A DNA stretch of 64,000 nucleotides from contig NZ_JAZDRO010000003.1 of the NCBI RefSeq assembly GCF_036330325.1, positions 186,001 to 250,000 on the forward strand, read 5' to 3'. Source of the DNA: Hyphobacterium marinum. GTDB taxonomy: Bacteria; Pseudomonadota; Alphaproteobacteria; Caulobacterales; Maricaulaceae. Positions 60,982-64,000 of this stretch are shown piece by piece. Numbering within the stretch: position 1 is the first letter of the stretch; each line of letters begins with the position of its first letter. Under the pieces are notes generated by a model. The model worked only from the letters and a program-made list of their open reading frames with translations, was not told where the DNA came from and ran no database searches. The translations under genes were made by a program, and so were the position numbers.

Positions 60982-62439
60982 ATGCTCGGCCGCCATCTCC
61001 TTGGATATCTGCCGGTACAGGCCGCACAGGCGCTTGTCGGATTCGGCGGCGTGGCAATCCTGACGCGCCTGATGCCGACCGACATGTATGGCCGCTACGC
61101 GCTCGCCATCACAGTCATGCATCTGGGCGGCATGGCCCTGTTTTCCTGGCTCGATGCCGCCGTTGCCCGCTTCCACGCCCGGTCCGACCGCCGCAATGGC
61201 CTGGCCGCTCATTTGCGCACCGCCTATCTCGTCTATGCAGGTCTTGCAGTTTTCGTGCTCGCGGCAGGCGCGCTGGCGCTCTACCTGCTGCCATTCAGTG
61301 CCGAACTGAAAACCGCGCTTGGCTTCGCGCTGGCGGCGCTAACGCTTAAATCAGCCCTGCATATCGGACAGGAAACCCGGCGTGCAGCCGGTCAGGTCGC
61401 CGCCTATTCCGGGCTGGAGACCCTTAACCTGCTGTTGGGCTTTGCCGTCGGCATCGGACTTCTTCTGGCAACGCCGCTCGGTGCCGCCGGTCCGCTCGCC
61501 GGAATGGCGATCGGGGCCATTGTCGCACTGGTGTTCGACCTGCCGGGACAGTTTGCCAGGATGCGGAACGGCCGCGCACGCGCGCGCCGGGCTGCCGTGT
61601 ATCTGGCTTACGGCCTGCCCGTCTCGATCTCTCTCGTCTTTGAACACCTGCTCTCGGCAGGCGACCGTTTTCTCATCGCCGGGATGCTGGGTGAGTCCGC
61701 CGTCGGCATTTATGCTGCCGGTTACGGCCTCGCGGATCGGACACTCGACATCATCTTCATCTGGCTGGGCGCAGCAGCGGCCCCGCTGACCATCGCCGCG
61801 CTGGAACATCGCGGCATGGACGCCGCCCGGGAACTGGCCGGCCGTACTGCGCGCATCATGGGGCTGATCGCCTTCCCCGCCGCCGCCGGGCTGGCCCTCG
61901 TTGCGGCACCGCTGGCCGCGGTCATGGTCGGCGAGGAATTCCGCGCCGGGGCCATCACCATCCTGCCCTGGATTGCGCTGGCCGGACTGATGAACGGGAT
62001 GATGACCTACTATTTCCATGAGGCCTTCACGTTGAAGCGCCGCACCCGTTCCATGGCCACGATCATGGCGGTGGCGGCGGTGCTCAATATCGCCCTCAAC
62101 CTGGTCTTCCTGCCGCTCTTCGGCATCGCCGGAGCCGCCGCCGCAACCGTGATCGCCTACGGGTTCGGCCTCGTCGCCTGCGCCATTCTGGGCCGCCGCA
62201 TCTTCGCCCTGCCCCTGCCCTGGAGGGATTGGGGCAAGGCCGCCCTGGCAACCGGGGCCATGGCCGCAGCGGTCCTCGCCATCCCCGTCCCGGATACCGC
62301 CATGCTGGCCCTGATCATCAAGGCCGTCACCGGCGCGCTGGTCTATGGCGCGGCGGCCCTGGCGCTGGATGCCGCAGGTTGCCGGTCCTGGATTGGCGAT
62401 GCCCGTGCCCTGCTCAAACCGGCGGAGGCCTCGTCATGA
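60982..62439 (+). CDS. Wzx/HfsF-like polysaccharide flippase
   Basis: 485 residues with about 12-14 hydrophobic segments and few charged loops, the MOP/Wzx superfamily plan. It moves lipid-linked repeat units over the inner membrane. Conserved features are an N-terminal LLGYLPVQAAQALVGFGGVAILTRLM half and VSISLVFEHLLSAGDRFLIAG near the middle. The start at 60982 is picked because earlier codons overlap the divergent promoter region and acyltransferase gene. It overlaps the glycosyltransferase gene by 4 bp (ATGA). Place and partners fit HfsF of the holdfast system. Confidence 0.86.
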   Translation: MLGRHLLGYLPVQAAQALVGFGGVAILTRLMPTDMYGRYALAITVMHLGGMALFSWLDAAVARFHARSDRRNGLAAHLRTAYLVYAGLAVFVLAAGALALYLLPFSAELKTALGFALAALTLKSALHIGQETRRAAGQVAAYSGLETLNLLLGFAVGIGLLLATPLGAAGPLAGMAIGAIVALVFDLPGQFARMRNGRARARRAAVYLAYGLPVSISLVFEHLLSAGDRFLIAGMLGESAVGIYAAGYGLADRTLDIIFIWLGAAAAPLTIAALEHRGMDAARELAGRTARIMGLIAFPAAAGLALVAAPLAAVMVGEEFRAGAITILPWIALAGLMNGMMTYYFHEAFTLKRRTRSMATIMAVAAVLNIALNLVFLPLFGIAGAAAATVIAYGFGLVACAILGRRIFALPLPWRDWGKAALATGAMAAAVLAIPVPDTAMLALIIKAVTGALVYGAAALALDAAGCRSWIGDARALLKPAEASS

Positions 62440-63368
62440 GTGCGACCCGCGAATACGTCAATCCGGCGGCGATGGAGGCCGGCAAGCCGGTTCTTTCCGT
62501 AGTGGCCCCCTTCTACCGGGATAATCCTGTCCCGCTGCTTGAAACGCTCGCTGGACAGGCCGCCGAACTCGAAAAGCCGGTCGAGATCGTGCTTTTTGAT
62601 GACGGCCGCCCCGACCCTGATCTCAATGCGAGGGTTGAACAGGCGCTGGAAAGCCTGCCGGTTCCGGCCTGCCTCGTAACAGCCGCCCGCAATGTCGGGC
62701 GGGCCGCAGCCAGGAATCGCCTCGCAGCGGCCGCGCGCGGGGATTGGCTGCTCTATCTGGATGCTGACATGGACGTGCCGGACGGATTTCTCGCGGCCTA
62801 TCTCGAAGCGATAGACGTTGACGATTTCGATGCGGCCTTTGGCGGTTATTCGCCCGGTCCCGCGACCGATCCGCGCCATCGCCTTCACGCCGCGCTGGCC
62901 GCGACCAGCGATGTCCATGACGCCGCCTCGCGCACCCGGATCGGGGCAACCGCGGTCTGTTCCAGTAACCTTCTGGTGCGCGCCAGCCTGATGGCCCGGA
63001 CGCCATTCGATGACGGATTTACGGGCTGGGGCTGGGAGGATGTCGACTGGGCGGTCCGTGCCGACAAGGCCGGGCGGCTCATTCATCTCGACAATCCCGC
63101 CCGCCATGACGGCTGGCAGGAGGCCCCGGTCCTGCTGGCGAAATTCCGTGATGCCGCGACGAATTATGCCCGCCTCCTCGGCAAACACCCTGAACTCGCC
63201 CGCCTGCCCGGTGCAAAAGCGGCGCGGACGATGCGCGCCCTGCCCGGTCAGCAAGCCCTCCGGGGCCTCTGGTCACTCCTGGCGCGCATGCCTGCTGCGC
63301 CGCTACGCCTGCGTACGCTGGCGCTGAAACTGTGGCGGGCCAGCTGGGCTGCGGAGGCACTGTCATGA
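62436..63368 (+). CDS. GT2-family glycosyltransferase (HfsG-like)
   Basis: 310 residues, soluble or membrane-associated. GT-A motifs: VVAPFYRDNP at the first strand, VLFDDGRPD (Asp55-56), YLDADMDVP with the metal DxD at 109-111, and GWGWEDVDW with acidic pair Glu201-Asp202 as catalytic base region. It adds one sugar to the lipid-linked chain in the cytoplasm. Overlaps on both sides (ATGA) tie it to flippase and deacetylase genes. In Caulobacter the equivalent slot is hfsG; sugar identity is not visible. Confidence 0.87.
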   Translation: MSATREYVNPAAMEAGKPVLSVVAPFYRDNPVPLLETLAGQAAELEKPVEIVLFDDGRPDPDLNARVEQALESLPVPACLVTAARNVGRAAARNRLAAAARGDWLLYLDADMDVPDGFLAAYLEAIDVDDFDAAFGGYSPGPATDPRHRLHAALAATSDVHDAASRTRIGATAVCSSNLLVRASLMARTPFDDGFTGWGWEDVDWAVRADKAGRLIHLDNPARHDGWQEAPVLLAKFRDAATNYARLLGKHPELARLPGAKAARTMRALPGQQALRGLWSLLARMPAAPLRLRTLALKLWRASWAAEALS

Positions 63369-64000
63369 GCGCCGAAGCCTACATCCCGTCCGGCGGCCTG
63401 GCCGGCAAGGTCAAGCGCCAGCTGGCGCGCCGGCTCGCTCGGGCACCGCTCGCAATTCCGGCAAGCCAGTTTGTCAGTTTCACCTTTGACGATTTCCCGA
63501 AATCGGCGGTCGATACAGGGGCAAATCAACTTGAGAAAAGGGGCTGGCGCGGCACCTGGTATGCCGCGACCGGCTTCATGAACGGCGACACCCATCACGG
63601 CGCGATGTTCGATGCGGGGGATATTGCCCGCCTTGCTGACGCTGGCCACGAGATTGCCTGTCACACGACAACCCATCTTGATGCGGCGAGTGCGCCGCTG
63701 GCCGTCACTCTGGAAGACGCGTCAGCCAACACGCAGTCTCTGGAAAGCCTGGGTGTCGCGATCACAAACTTCGCCTTCCCCTATGGCGAGGCGACACCGG
63801 CGGTGAAACGCGCGCTCGGTGCTCGTTACGACACGCTGCGGGGTGTCCAGCCCGGCATCAATCGCGACGGCGCGGACCGGCATCTCCTGAAGGCGGTCGG
63901 CATTGATGGCGGCGACGCCGGGGTCGACCGGGCGCTCGGCTGGCTGGACGAGATGGGACACGAGCCGGGCTGGCTCATCTACTACATCCACGACGTCCAG
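63365..64000 (+). CDS. HfsH-like polysaccharide deacetylase (3' end cut by window edge)
   Basis: 212 codons are visible and the frame is open at the right edge. NodB-type catalytic motifs are present: FTFDDF with Asp42-Asp43, CHTTTH with metal His100 and His104, and FAFPYGE; IYYIHDV near the edge is the fourth motif. No signal peptide is visible, so like HfsH it may act in the cytoplasm, removing N-acetyl groups from lipid-linked amino sugars. Deacetylation gives holdfast its adhesion in Caulobacter. The start overlaps the glycosyltransferase stop by 4 bp. Confidence 0.88.
   Translation, partial: MSAEAYIPSGGLAGKVKRQLARRLARAPLAIPASQFVSFTFDDFPKSAVDTGANQLEKRGWRGTWYAATGFMNGDTHHGAMFDAGDIARLADAGHEIACHTTTHLDAASAPLAVTLEDASANTQSLESLGVAITNFAFPYGEATPAVKRALGARYDTLRGVQPGINRDGADRHLLKAVGIDGGDAGVDRALGWLDEMGHEPGWLIYYIHDVQ

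Overview
The window looks like chromosomal DNA of a stalked or adhesive marine alphaproteobacterium of the Caulobacterales/Maricaulales kind (Hyphomonadaceae- or Maricaulaceae-like). The reasons are uniformly GC-rich coding sequence, a holdfast-type polysaccharide locus at the right end (hfsE-, hfsF-, hfsG-, hfsH- and hfsK-like genes), the paired beta-helix/HNE_0200 lipoproteins, TonB receptors, and many dispersed palindromic intergenic repeats. Species assignment is inference. No rRNA, insertion sequence, phage module or CRISPR array was seen.

Layout. 0-9 kb: a TrpR-like regulator cut by the left edge, a repeat-filled gap, a divergent rhodanese / metallo-beta-lactamase sulfur pair, acetyl-CoA synthetase (acs) with a small lipoprotein, an M28 peptidase with a VOC protein, and the ribosomal GTPase TypA/BipA. 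9.2-10.2 kb: a strikingly AT-rich solo HEPN-domain gene beside tRNA-Ser(GCT). 10.3-15.1 kb: a TetR-RND efflux operon with tandem operator-like palindromes. 15.2-20.6 kb: a 1784-residue SIR2 / STAND-like NTPase / TPR protein, the best candidate for an unusual defence system. 20.6-25.3 kb: S1/P1 nuclease, DUF3857-transglutaminase protein, pentapeptide-repeat protein. 25.5-28.9 kb: MacAB-like ABC export operon. 29-33.2 kb: sulfotransferase, a glycosyltransferase-sulfotransferase fusion and an ABC exporter. 33.2-41.8 kb: a diheme cytochrome/beta-helix pair, host-attachment-family protein, BASS transporter, subtilase and D-aminoacylase-type amidohydrolase. 41.8-46.5 kb: a repeat hotspot, a PhoD-like phosphatase and a penicillin-acylase-family hydrolase. 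46.6-57 kb: a serine hydrolase-GMC oxidoreductase-aldehyde dehydrogenase-SDR operon, a divergent TonB receptor, a sterol-desaturase-family hydroxylase and a ferritin-like diiron protein. 57-64 kb: the holdfast-like polysaccharide locus, cut by the right edge.

How the genes work together. A shared 15-bp palindrome, consensus KTRAACAKYGTTCAC, lies 17-36 bp upstream of the start codons of four transcription units (the beta-helix/cytochrome pair, the penicillin-acylase gene, the hydrolase-oxidoreductase operon and the diiron protein). This points to one undescribed regulon for uptake and oxidation of an external lipid- or alcohol-like substrate, with its regulator outside the window. The SIR2-STAND-TPR protein and the HEPN protein are independent candidate anti-phage or stress factors. 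The right-end genes plausibly build, flip, acylate and deacetylate an adhesin polysaccharide.
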